From: an uncultured Acetobacteraceae bacterium
GTDB taxonomy: Bacteria; Pseudomonadota; Alphaproteobacteria; Acetobacterales; Acetobacteraceae
Length of the DNA: 48,802 nt
Direction of reading: 5' to 3'
NCBI GenBank assembly: GCA_903918195.1
Contig: CAIXDS010000004.1
Span: 1 to 48,802 of the forward strand
Shown here: in pieces, positions 41,985 through 48,802 of the stretch
How positions within the stretch are numbered: the stretch's first letter is position 1
Layout of the letters: each line of letters opens with the position of its first letter
Position numbers and translations under genes: made by a program
The notes under the pieces: model-generated
What the model saw: only the letters and a program-made list of their open reading frames with translations
The model's database searches: none
What the model was told of the DNA's origin: nothing

Positions 41985-43607
41985 TCACACTAACTCCACC
42001 GCCTCAGCAAAAATATCAGATATCTTCTGCCCGAGGTTAGTAAATAATTCGTTAAGACCGCGCCATTCGTGCGCCAACTCATCCCCGCCATCGATCGCCG
42101 TCACAAAACGCAAATCCCCGTCATTAGCTAGGATCGGCACACAAAAGACCCATTGAAGATCAGAGCGTATTACCCTACGACGCTCATCATGTTTTGGATC
42201 GCGTAAATAATGCAATAGGTCTTCTTTCTTAAAGAGTTTTGGCGTAGGAGAACTCCGCCATTCCTCCGCAAACGAACCTTCCATTGGCAGGACGAGACCG
42301 ATGTCTTCATCCGTCTCAAAATTTGTGCAATGCTCAAGCCGTACAGATTTTTTATGGCCATTTGGCGCAACCGCTAGGGAAGCTCGAATTTTTTTGGAAA
42401 TCACACGCGTTTTTAGTGCTTCCGGGTTATTCTCCAATTCTTTTTGAACGACGACTTGCGCCAATTGGCAGAACCTAGCGAGCACCCTCGGTTCCTCGAA
42501 GTGTCGCTGAAGTTGGACCCGAGTTGCATTTTCAGCATCAAGGACAACCTGCAATGTCTTTGGCCGACCCAAATCAAATCCGAGCAGACCAACCTCAGTG
42601 CTAAGCCGGATTGATATGAAGGCATTCACCGCTCGCTTGTTAAGAACTGATGCTCCAAAAATTATGGTCCTTATAGCCTTTACCCACCAAGTTTCTTTCG
42701 CAAGGTCTTCAGCGCCCGGACTGGCATCGATTTCGATTCCTATTGTGACCGCTTTAGGATCGATTAATCTCTCTTCGTCGAAGCACCATGCGGGTAAATT
42801 CGAGACTAGTCCGCCGTCATAGTAATCCGCGCCTCTCACAGACCACCTTCCAAAAAGAACAGGCAGGCAGATAGATGCACACACGGCATCTGCCACAGAA
42901 ATATTTGGAGTGTTTTCCGGACAGAAAAGGGTCAGCGAACAATTTGTTATATTTGTCGCAACAATCTTCAGCGTTGGCCCAAATCCCGCCCCAAAATCTG
43001 AAAACACAACGGTATGATCGGGGTCGTTTGGGAAAAGTTTATTTTGAAGAACAGCTTGCAATAAAGCTCTAAAATCGCCAAGGCGACCGAGGCCAGCGCT
43101 AAAAAAATGCCCAATCATGTATATGCCAAGCGCAAATCCAACCGATAGAACAAAACCGTAGATCGAAAAAAGCATATAAATATTTGGAAGAAGCGTATAA
43201 TAAACACCAACAAAAAAGGCAGCTGATATGAGGACGAAACAAAGTCCAGCAATGAAGCGCTTCCGTCTTGACTTGAGAAAAAACCACACTGCCCGAAAGG
43301 CCCTTATGACAGGCCAACGACCTCGCCCGAATATGGATGTAGGCTTACGAAACCTTTCTTCGACTCGGTCTAGTATCGTTTGCCCCGTTTCCGGATCAAC
43401 GATATCGCTGGCACAAATTCCGGCCGCAGCAAGGGCCGCAACTATCGCACCAGCCGAAGTGCCGGCGTATCCTTGAAAATCAAATCGCCCTTCCGTTTCG
43501 AGTGCGCGGAGCGCTCCGACATGTACCAACCCTTTCGCGCCGCCTCCTTCAAACACGACGAAACTTCTAAGCCGCGAAGCGACCGGCGTCGCAGCGGGCA
43601 TCTCCAT
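41985..43607 (-). CDS. Patatin-like phospholipase with two membrane helices and a GAF-like C-terminus
   Basis: This 540-residue protein has an intact lipid acyl hydrolase dyad of the patatin fold: oxyanion loop GGGAKG (21-26), nucleophile S51 in GTSAG, and D264 in DGGLVSN. Between Ser and Asp is an insertion with two hydrophobic helices (about 118-140 and 143-168), so the enzyme should be membrane bound. Residues about 400-540 resemble a GAF sensor domain: DIGLVLPMEGSFAEEWR, DLLHYLRDPKHDERRRVIRSDL, then WVFCVPILANDGDLRFVTAID and a terminal helix. A patatin joined to membrane helices and a GAF-like domain is not an arrangement I know. The ribosome binding site is GGAGAAG. It is followed by the small coiled-coil gene. 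Codon use and low GC indicate transfer. Confidence 0.85.
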   Translation of the reverse strand: MEMPAATPVASRLRSFVVFEGGGAKGLVHVGALRALETEGRFDFQGYAGTSAGAIVAALAAAGICASDIVDPETGQTILDRVEERFRKPTSIFGRGRWPVIRAFRAVWFFLKSRRKRFIAGLCFVLISAAFFVGVYYTLLPNIYMLFSIYGFVLSVGFALGIYMIGHFFSAGLGRLGDFRALLQAVLQNKLFPNDPDHTVVFSDFGAGFGPTLKIVATNITNCSLTLFCPENTPNISVADAVCASICLPVLFGRWSVRGADYYDGGLVSNLPAWCFDEERLIDPKAVTIGIEIDASPGAEDLAKETWWVKAIRTIIFGASVLNKRAVNAFISIRLSTEVGLLGFDLGRPKTLQVVLDAENATRVQLQRHFEEPRVLARFCQLAQVVVQKELENNPEALKTRVISKKIRASLAVAPNGHKKSVRLEHCTNFETDEDIGLVLPMEGSFAEEWRSSPTPKLFKKEDLLHYLRDPKHDERRRVIRSDLQWVFCVPILANDGDLRFVTAIDGGDELAHEWRGLNELFTNLGQKISDIFAEAVELV

Positions 43608-44497
43608 TGCAACTTCTCCGCTCCAAACTTGATCCTAACGTTAGGCAAAAGCGTTTAAGATGGCAAGAGGGCCATTGGGAACGCGCTTGGGTGGTGCGAA
43701 CACTCGCGCGATTCACTCACGAACGATTCCCACGATGGCCCTTTGGCCGCAATTTCTGGACGGCGTTCACAGCTTCGGACGGAAATGCTGCGGTGGCGGT
43801 TCTCAACAGGTAAGATTTATTGCTTTTGTAATTTGGCCAGCAAATAGCTAGTATTGTTGATTGCGGTATAATAATACACCCTACGCTAAATCGACGCTTC
43901 CTGCATAAAATTACTTCTTGCATTCGAAATCACACGAGGGCTTGGAGGCTGCCCGGAATGAAATGGGAGCATTCGTTTGCGTTTAATTCTACCTGTATAC
44001 GTCCTTTCCTCAGCCACTGATTTCCCAGAATTTGTCTGAGGCGGGGAATTGCCAGAGGATACTGGTTAAACAGGTAATTCTATTTGTGCTAGCCCAACCG
44101 CACCTGTCCAACTGCCTCCGCTAACCCGTTGATAACCCGCCATCATGGTTCGTTCTGATCCAAGTCCGGGTTAGATTCTCTACGAAACGGTCAAAACCGT
44201 GTCCATACAACTCACGCGATTGTGATTGCTCGGTGAGCGTTGTATCGTTTCTATTTTTTAATTATCATTCCAGAAAAACTCGCTCTGCCGCCCACGTTGC
44301 CATTGCCGACCCATTCCGTGCGAAATTTATCACGCTGGATCGGATGTCTACAGTATTTATAATAGAAAGTGGAAAACTCTGGCAGAGCCGAACTTCGGCC
44401 GCCCCGCGACAAAGAAAAATCGCCTGCAACAAAACAAAGCAGTTATGAAAGCTTTATTAGTAGGCCATCGCTTTTTCCAGACATGACCAAGGCCCAT
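43608..44497. other. 890-base AT-rich region without a gene
   Basis: This is the right part of the island. Short frames have no family resemblance. Next to the patatin-like gene lie a perfect palindrome (43634-43645) and an imperfect 20-base inverted repeat (43665-43683 with 43724-43744). Further right are a TATAATAAT stretch (43867-43875) and an inverted pair CTAACCCG (44121-44128) / CGGGTTAG (44167-44174). GC content returns to chromosomal level at about 44500, in tyrA. Confidence 0.5.
43634..43645 (-). promoter_or_regulatory. Perfect palindrome CCTAACGTTAGG in the patatin leader
   Basis: This 12-base perfect palindrome ends 27 bases before the patatin-like start codon, just upstream of the ribosome binding site. 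Its size and position suit an operator for a dimeric repressor. No regulator gene is present in the island. Confidence 0.4.
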
Positions 44498-45385
44498 CTA
44501 AGCCTGCTTGAGGTCGATCAAGCCCTGCCGGATCTTCCGCCCGCGAAGAATCCGATCCTCAATATACGCCGCGTCCCCCCAGCGCACCGCGCGCGCCATC
44601 GCCTGCGCGTCTTCGGTGAAGCGGGCCAGCATCTCCAGCAGCGCCTCGCGATTGTTCAGGAATATGTCGCGCCACATCACCGGGTCCGATGCGGCAATGC
44701 GGGTGAAGTCGCGAAACCCCGAGGCGGCGAACTGCATCACCTCCTGCCGGCTCTCGCCCTCCAGGTCGTCGGCGGTGCCGCAGATGGTGAAGGCGATCAA
44801 ATGCGGCAAATGGCTGACGATCGCCATCACCCGGTCGTGATGGCCGGGCTCCATGCTCGACACCATCGATCCGCAGCGCCGCCAGAACTCGGCCAACCGT
44901 TCCACCGCATCGGGATCGGTGCCCGGCGGCGGCGTCAACAGGCACCAACGGCCCTCGAACAGGGTGGAAAAACCCGCATCCGGCCCGGAATATTCGGTGC
45001 CCGCCACCGGATGCGCCGGCACGAAATGCACGCCTTCCGGCACCAGCGGGCCGACATCGCGGATCACCGACTGCTTGGTGGAGCCGACATCGGTCAGGAT
45101 GCAGCCCGGCGCCAGATGCGGCGCGATCGCCTCGGCCAGCGCCGCATAGGCGCCCACCGGCGCGCACAGCATGACGCAATCGGCCCCCTCGACCGCCCGC
45201 CCCGGGTCGAGCTCGGTGCGGTCGGCGATGCCCAACTCGCGCACCCGCGCCAGGGTGGCCTCGCTGCGGGCGTTGGCCACCACCTCGGCCGCCAGCCCGC
45301 CGCGCTCGCGCGCCGCCCGCGCCACCGAACTGCCGATCAGCCCGATTCCGAGCAGCGCCAGCCGGCGGAACAGCGGCTCAGCCAT
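44498..45385 (-). CDS. tyrA: Prephenate/arogenate dehydrogenase (TyrA/TyrC type)
   Basis: This 295-residue NAD(P)-dependent enzyme performs oxidative decarboxylation of prephenate or arogenate in tyrosine synthesis. The Rossmann motif is [14 protein letters not shown] (11-24). Substrate and catalytic blocks are [25 protein letters not shown] (with the catalytic His) and [10 protein letters not shown]. It has no fused chorismate mutase; that activity is encoded two genes upstream. The start lies in the end of hisC (8-base overlap). It is the last gene of the cluster, directly at the edge of the AT-rich island. Confidence 0.95.
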   Translation of the reverse strand: MAEPLFRRLALLGIGLIGSSVARAARERGGLAAEVVANARSEATLARVRELGIADRTELDPGRAVEGADCVMLCAPVGAYAALAEAIAPHLAPGCILTDVGSTKQSVIRDVGPLVPEGVHFVPAHPVAGTEYSGPDAGFSTLFEGRWCLLTPPPGTDPDAVERLAEFWRRCGSMVSSMEPGHHDRVMAIVSHLPHLIAFTICGTADDLEGESRQEVMQFAASGFRDFTRIAASDPVMWRDIFLNNREALLEMLARFTEDAQAMARAVRWGDAAYIEDRILRGRKIRQGLIDLKQA

Positions 45386-46490
45386 CCGTTTCGCCGTCGG
45401 CCGGCCGGGCCGACATGAAGGTGGTCAGCGCGTCGGCCACCAGGGTGCATTCCTCGGCGGTGCCGACGGTGATGCGCAGACAGTGCGGCAGGTCATAGGC
45501 CGCCATGCCGCGAATGATGATGCCGCGCCCGCGCAGGAACGCGTCGGCCCGCTTCGCCCGCGCCGCGGTGGCGAAATCGGCCAGGAAGAAATTGCCGTGA
45601 CTCGGCCAGACCTTGATCCCCAAAGCCTCCAGCGCCGCTGACAGGCGGCCCCGCCACTCGACGTTGTGGGCGACGCTGCGCTCCACCCAGCCCGGCTCCG
45701 CCAGCGCCGCCACCGCGGCCGCCTGGGCGGCGATGTTGACGTTGAACACGCCGCGCACCCGGTTGATGGCGTCGATTACCGCCGGCGGCCCGTAGGCCCA
45801 GCCCACCCGCATGCCGCCCAGCCCGAACACCTTGCTGAACGTGCGCAGCATAATGGTGTTGTCGCCGGCATCAACCAGCGCAATGCCAGGGTCGTAGCCG
45901 GGGTCGGTGACGTATTCGGCGTAGGCGGCGTCGATCACCAGCAGCACCTCGGGCGGCAGGTCCCGGCGCAGCCGCGCCATCTCCTCCTCCGGCAGCAGGC
46001 TGCCGGTCGGGTTGTTCGGGTTGGCCAGGAAGACGATGCGGGTGGCCGGCGTGACCGCGGCCAGGATGAGGTCCACATCCGCGGTCAGGTCGCGCTCCGG
46101 CACCTTCAGCACCCGGCTGCCGGCATAGGTGCCGGCGATCTGGTACATGGTGAAGCCGTGCATCGTCATGATGATGTCGGCACCCGGCCCGCCATAGATG
46201 TGGCAGATGTGCTGGATCAGCTCGTCCGAACCGGTGCCGCAGACGATGCGCTCCGGGTCGAGCCCGAACCGCGCCCCGATCGCCCGGCGCAGCGCGCCCG
46301 AGCCGCCATCGGGATAGCGGTGGATCTCGGCGGCAACCTGACGGAACGCCTCCTGCGCGCTCACCGGCGGGCCGAACGCGCCCTCATTGGAGGACAGTTT
46401 GAGGATGCGGTTCACGCCCTCCACCTTCGACTCGCCGCCGACATAGGCGGCGATGGTCAGAATTTCGGGGCGCGGGGTCGGTGCGGTCAT
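45378..46490 (-). CDS. hisC: Histidinol-phosphate/aromatic aminotransferase
   Basis: This 370-residue PLP-dependent class I/II aminotransferase has the key motifs [12 protein letters not shown] (substrate side), [31 protein letters not shown] and the PLP Lys in [16 protein letters not shown]. Located between chorismate mutase and TyrA, it may act on phenylpyruvate or prephenate as well as imidazole-acetol phosphate, as HisC-type enzymes often do. The ATG at 46490 overlaps the upstream stop (ATGA) and the end overlaps tyrA by 8 bases, so translation is coupled throughout. Confidence 0.95.
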   Translation of the reverse strand: MTAPTPRPEILTIAAYVGGESKVEGVNRILKLSSNEGAFGPPVSAQEAFRQVAAEIHRYPDGGSGALRRAIGARFGLDPERIVCGTGSDELIQHICHIYGGPGADIIMTMHGFTMYQIAGTYAGSRVLKVPERDLTADVDLILAAVTPATRIVFLANPNNPTGSLLPEEEMARLRRDLPPEVLLVIDAAYAEYVTDPGYDPGIALVDAGDNTIMLRTFSKVFGLGGMRVGWAYGPPAVIDAINRVRGVFNVNIAAQAAAVAALAEPGWVERSVAHNVEWRGRLSAALEALGIKVWPSHGNFFLADFATAARAKRADAFLRGRGIIIRGMAAYDLPHCLRITVGTAEECTLVADALTTFMSARPADGETDG

Positions 46491-47368
46491 GCGTTGTCTT
46501 CCTCCACGGGCACGGCATAGGCGCCCAGAACCACCGGCGGGCGCAGCGCATCGGCCAGCGTCGCCAGCCTCGGGTCGTCGTCGGTCACGAAACCAGCCAC
46601 ATCCACCAGCGCCTGCGCCACCGGCACGCGCGGGTCGCGCCGCAGCAGCGTCTGGCCGAGGACGAATCCGGACGCGGCCAGGGCTGCGGCCAGCCGCGCC
46701 CGGCTCTGTTCGGGCGGCAGCTCTAGGGCGATGAGCGAGCGGTCCTCGCCGCTCCGGTCCGGCGGCACCGCGGCCACCACCAGCGCCTGCACCCGCCGCG
46801 CCCCCTCGGCGCGCGACGACCAGAACGGCAGGCGCGCCACCACATGAATGCGCGGATCGGCCCGGTGCAGCAGCGTCGTCCACCAGGGCTGCGCCTCCTC
46901 CTCGGTCGGCAGCGGCAGCACCGCCGCGGTGGCGGTGCCGGCACCGACCTCGGCGATCGCCTGCGCCGGGCTGCGATGCACATGCAACGGTGTCAGCGCC
47001 CCGAAATGCTCGCGGGCGCATTGCGCATAGCCGTTGCCGGGCTCGGCCTCGCAGGCGGTGATGGCATACGCGCCTTGCATGGAAGTGGTCGCCGCCAGCA
47101 ATTCGCGCCATACCCGCACCACCGCACGGCGCGGCAGGTGGCCCTGGTGGCGGCGCAGCAGGCGGCGCAGGATGCCGGCCTCGCGGCCAGGACGCAGCGC
47201 CACCCGCCCTTTGCCGCCCTGGGCGCTCACCTGCGCCACCACCTCCGCCCGTGCCATCAGCAGGTCATGGATGGCATCGTCGAGGCGATCAATTTCCGCA
47301 CGCAGACCGACCAGCATGGCGGCGGCGTCATCGGTCGGGTCAGGGTTGCCAAGGGAGGTGCTGGACAT
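46487..47368 (-). CDS. Chorismate mutase with degenerate prephenate-dehydratase-like domain
   Basis: This protein has 293 residues. The AroQ-type mutase domain (about 20-95) has [26 protein letters not shown], then a Lys/Arg active-site helix ([19 protein letters not shown]). The remainder (about 100-290) resembles a periplasmic-binding-like prephenate dehydratase lobe: [16 protein letters not shown] stands where GxxGxxS..AA..FG would be, and no Thr-Arg-Phe (TRF) catalytic motif is visible. It is probably a mutase only, with a remnant dehydratase or regulatory part. It is first in a coupled cluster with hisC and tyrA. Confidence 0.8.
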   Translation of the reverse strand: MSSTSLGNPDPTDDAAAMLVGLRAEIDRLDDAIHDLLMARAEVVAQVSAQGGKGRVALRPGREAGILRRLLRRHQGHLPRRAVVRVWRELLAATTSMQGAYAITACEAEPGNGYAQCAREHFGALTPLHVHRSPAQAIAEVGAGTATAAVLPLPTEEEAQPWWTTLLHRADPRIHVVARLPFWSSRAEGARRVQALVVAAVPPDRSGEDRSLIALELPPEQSRARLAAALAASGFVLGQTLLRRDPRVPVAQALVDVAGFVTDDDPRLATLADALRPPVVLGAYAVPVEEDNA

Positions 47369-47402
47369 TCTTGCGGCAGGTTCCGGGGGTTATTTTGCAA
47401 TA

Positions 47403-47439
47403 GCGGATGCGCGGCCGCCTGCATAGGCAGCCGCTCCGC
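47403..47439 (+). promoter_or_regulatory. Structured leader hairpin upstream of metX
   Basis: Three nested stems lie 44 bases before the metX start: GCGG/CCGC, GCGGC/GCCGC and GCCT/AGGC with loop GCAT. SAM-responsive riboswitches are common before metX in alphaproteobacteria, but I cannot match the conserved bases of SAM-II. Confidence 0.3.
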
Positions 47440-47483
47440 GTTGATGTTGCAGCCGGTCCGGCGCCGCCCTATGCGTTGCCATC

Positions 47484-48635
47484 ATGGACACCGACCGGCA
47501 CCCCACCGAGCACCAGCACGTCGTCTTCGATGACGGGCTTGCGCTCGAGTGCGGAGTCACGCTGAAGCGGCTGGTGGTGGCCTACCGCACCTACGGGCGG
47601 CTCAACGCGGAACGCTCCAACGCCGTGCTAATCTGCCATGCGCTGACCGGGGACCAGTACGTCGCCGAAACCCACCCGGTCACCGGCAAGCCGGGCTGGT
47701 GGGACATGGTGGTCGGCCCCGGCCGGCCGATCGACACCGACCGGCTGTTCGTGGTCTGCGCCAACGTGCTCGGCGGCTGCATGGGCACCACCGGGCCGCG
47801 CAGCCCGCGCGACGACAACGGGGGCAGCCCCTGGGGCACCGATTTCCCGCCGGTGACCATCCGCGACATGGTGCACGCCCAGAAGCGGCTGATCTGCCAC
47901 CTCGGCATCAAGCGTCTGTTCGCCGTCGTCGGCGGCTCGATGGGCGGCATGCAGGCGTTGGACTGGGCCGCCGCCTACCCCGAATCGGTGTTCGCCGCCG
48001 TGCCGATCGCCACCGCCGCCTACCACTCCGCCCAGAACATCGCCTTCCACGAGGTCGGCCGGCAGGCCATCTTCGCCGACCCGGACTGGCAGGGCGGCCG
48101 CTACTGGGAGACCGACAAGATACCGGCCCGCGGCCTGGCGGTCGCGCGCATGGCCGCCCACATCACCTACCTCTCCGAGCAGGCACTCACCCGCAAATTC
48201 GGTCGCCGCCTGCGCGGCCAACCCGGCGACCGCAGCGGGCTGTCGCTGTTCGGCGACATCTTCGAGGTGGAAAGCTACCTGCAGCACCAGGGCAGCACCT
48301 TCGTGCGCCGCTTCGATGCCAACTCCTACCTCACCATTACCCGCGCCATGGACTTCTTCGACCTCGCCGCGGAATACGGCGGCGACCTCTCGAAAGCCTT
48401 CGCCGGCACCAGCACACGGTTCTGCCTGGTCAGCTTCAGCAGCGACTGGCTGTTCCCGACCGCTGAAAGCCGGACGATCGCCCGCGCACTGAACCGCGCC
48501 GCTGCCAATGTCAGCTTCGTCGAAATCCCCTCCGACAAAGGCCACGACGCCTTCCTGCTGGACGAACCCGACTTCCACCGCACCCTGGCCGGCTTCCTCG
48601 CCGGCTGCGCCGAACACGCGGGGCTGCCTTCGTGA
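47484..48635 (+). CDS. metX: Homoserine O-acetyltransferase (MetX)
   Basis: This 383-residue alpha/beta-hydrolase-fold acyltransferase is the first committed step of methionine synthesis: homoserine plus acetyl-CoA (or succinyl-CoA in some MetX). The nucleophile is S152 in [14 protein letters not shown]; Asp is in SSDWLFPT and His in [12 protein letters not shown]. The N-terminal blocks [27 protein letters not shown] and [28 protein letters not shown] are family hallmarks. metW, the usual downstream partner in alphaproteobacteria, is not seen before the window ends; a large palindromic repeat follows. Confidence 0.97.
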   Translation: MDTDRHPTEHQHVVFDDGLALECGVTLKRLVVAYRTYGRLNAERSNAVLICHALTGDQYVAETHPVTGKPGWWDMVVGPGRPIDTDRLFVVCANVLGGCMGTTGPRSPRDDNGGSPWGTDFPPVTIRDMVHAQKRLICHLGIKRLFAVVGGSMGGMQALDWAAAYPESVFAAVPIATAAYHSAQNIAFHEVGRQAIFADPDWQGGRYWETDKIPARGLAVARMAAHITYLSEQALTRKFGRRLRGQPGDRSGLSLFGDIFEVESYLQHQGSTFVRRFDANSYLTITRAMDFFDLAAEYGGDLSKAFAGTSTRFCLVSFSSDWLFPTAESRTIARALNRAAANVSFVEIPSDKGHDAFLLDEPDFHRTLAGFLAGCAEHAGLPS

Positions 48636-48649
48636 GGCAGGGTCCAGTA

Positions 48650-48802
48650 AGGAAGGCCAGGGCTCTGCCCTGGACCCGCCAAGGGCCGAGAGGCCCCTGG
48701 ACCCCATTTCGTTTAGACAGTTGTTGTGCGAGGGGGGTGAGGAGGGGCCGCTGCTTCTCCTCACCCCCCTCGCACAACAACTGTCCAAGTGATGGGGTCC
48801 AG
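48650..48802. repeat. Palindromic repeat family, copy 3, containing a 29-bp perfect hairpin
   Basis: It begins AAGGAAGGCCAGGGCTC and continues as in copies 1 and 2. Inside it, CTGGACCCCAT (48697-48707) and ATGGGGTCCAG (48792-48802) are inverted. They enclose a perfect inverted repeat with 29-base arms (48716-48744 and 48757-48785) around a 12-base loop. The element runs out of the window. It follows metX by 14 bases and may end its transcript. Confidence 0.9.

Noticed and set aside
43660..43851. 63-codon plus-strand frame upstream of the patatin-like gene
   Set aside because: Overlaps an inverted repeat, weak start and no similarity.
43634..44174. Integron attC or cassette boundary around the patatin module (GTTRRRY-like heptamers such as GTTAGGC and GTTAGAT)
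   Set aside because: Heptamers occur, but no bulged attC hairpin with matching R and L boxes at proper spacing is found, and no integrase is present.

Overview
The window is 48.8 kb of mostly very GC-rich chromosomal DNA from an alphaproteobacterium. The best guess is Rhodospirillales, Acetobacteraceae-like. The evidence is a GcrA cell-cycle regulator, an F1-only ATP synthase operon (atpHAGDC) without the F0 genes, a chorismate mutase-hisC-tyrA cluster, an HU protein with a basic tail, and repeated palindromic elements of a kind I associate with acetic-acid-bacterium relatives. Family-level placement is inference.

Layout. 1-5.9 kb: the N-terminus of a probable transposase, an orphan gene between two large inverted repeats, a histidine phosphatase, cspA, an HU-like protein, a secreted phospholipase B-like protein of eukaryotic lysosomal type, and a CBS-domain protein. 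6.1-10.5 kb: a two-gene ABC exporter and two translationally coupled degenerate GGDEF-EAL proteins. 10.5-14.8 kb: a metallophosphatase, a divergent HldE, a trypsin-like protease and a 2-hydroxyacid dehydrogenase. 14.8-19.7 kb: tRNA-Leu(UAA) overlapped antisense by a leucine-rich-repeat gene, two small genes, a TPR protein and a ferritin-like di-iron protein. 19.8-24.8 kb: the ATP synthase F1 operon with its terminator. 25-30 kb: recX, an arylsulfatase and an AtzG-like/amidase pair. 30.3-35 kb: a CHAP lipoprotein, tatA, an enolase-phosphatase homologue lacking its nucleophile, gcrA and a DsbD-like reductase. 35-41.3 kb: hrpB, then an HtrA protease with a PhoB-type two-component system and a small exported protein. 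41.3-44.5 kb: an AT-rich island carrying a patatin-transmembrane-GAF-like protein and a coiled-coil partner. 44.5-48.6 kb: aromatic amino acid genes and metX, ending in a large palindrome.

How genes work together. Clear functional units are the ATP synthase F1 sector, the chorismate mutase/HisC/TyrA group (ATGA and 8-base overlaps), the HtrA-response regulator-histidine kinase envelope-stress module, the ABC pair, and the AtzG-like/amidase pair. The gcrA leader carries a perfect DnaA box, matching the DnaA-to-GcrA relay known from Caulobacter.

The strongest candidates for something undescribed are the patatin/GAF-like two-gene island (41.77-43.61 kb) and the coupled pair of catalytically dead GGDEF-EAL proteins (7.76-10.42 kb). 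Next come the enolase-phosphatase homologue with Ser in place of the nucleophilic Asp, and a palindromic repeat family that sits in divergent promoter regions and supplies the start codon of hrpB.
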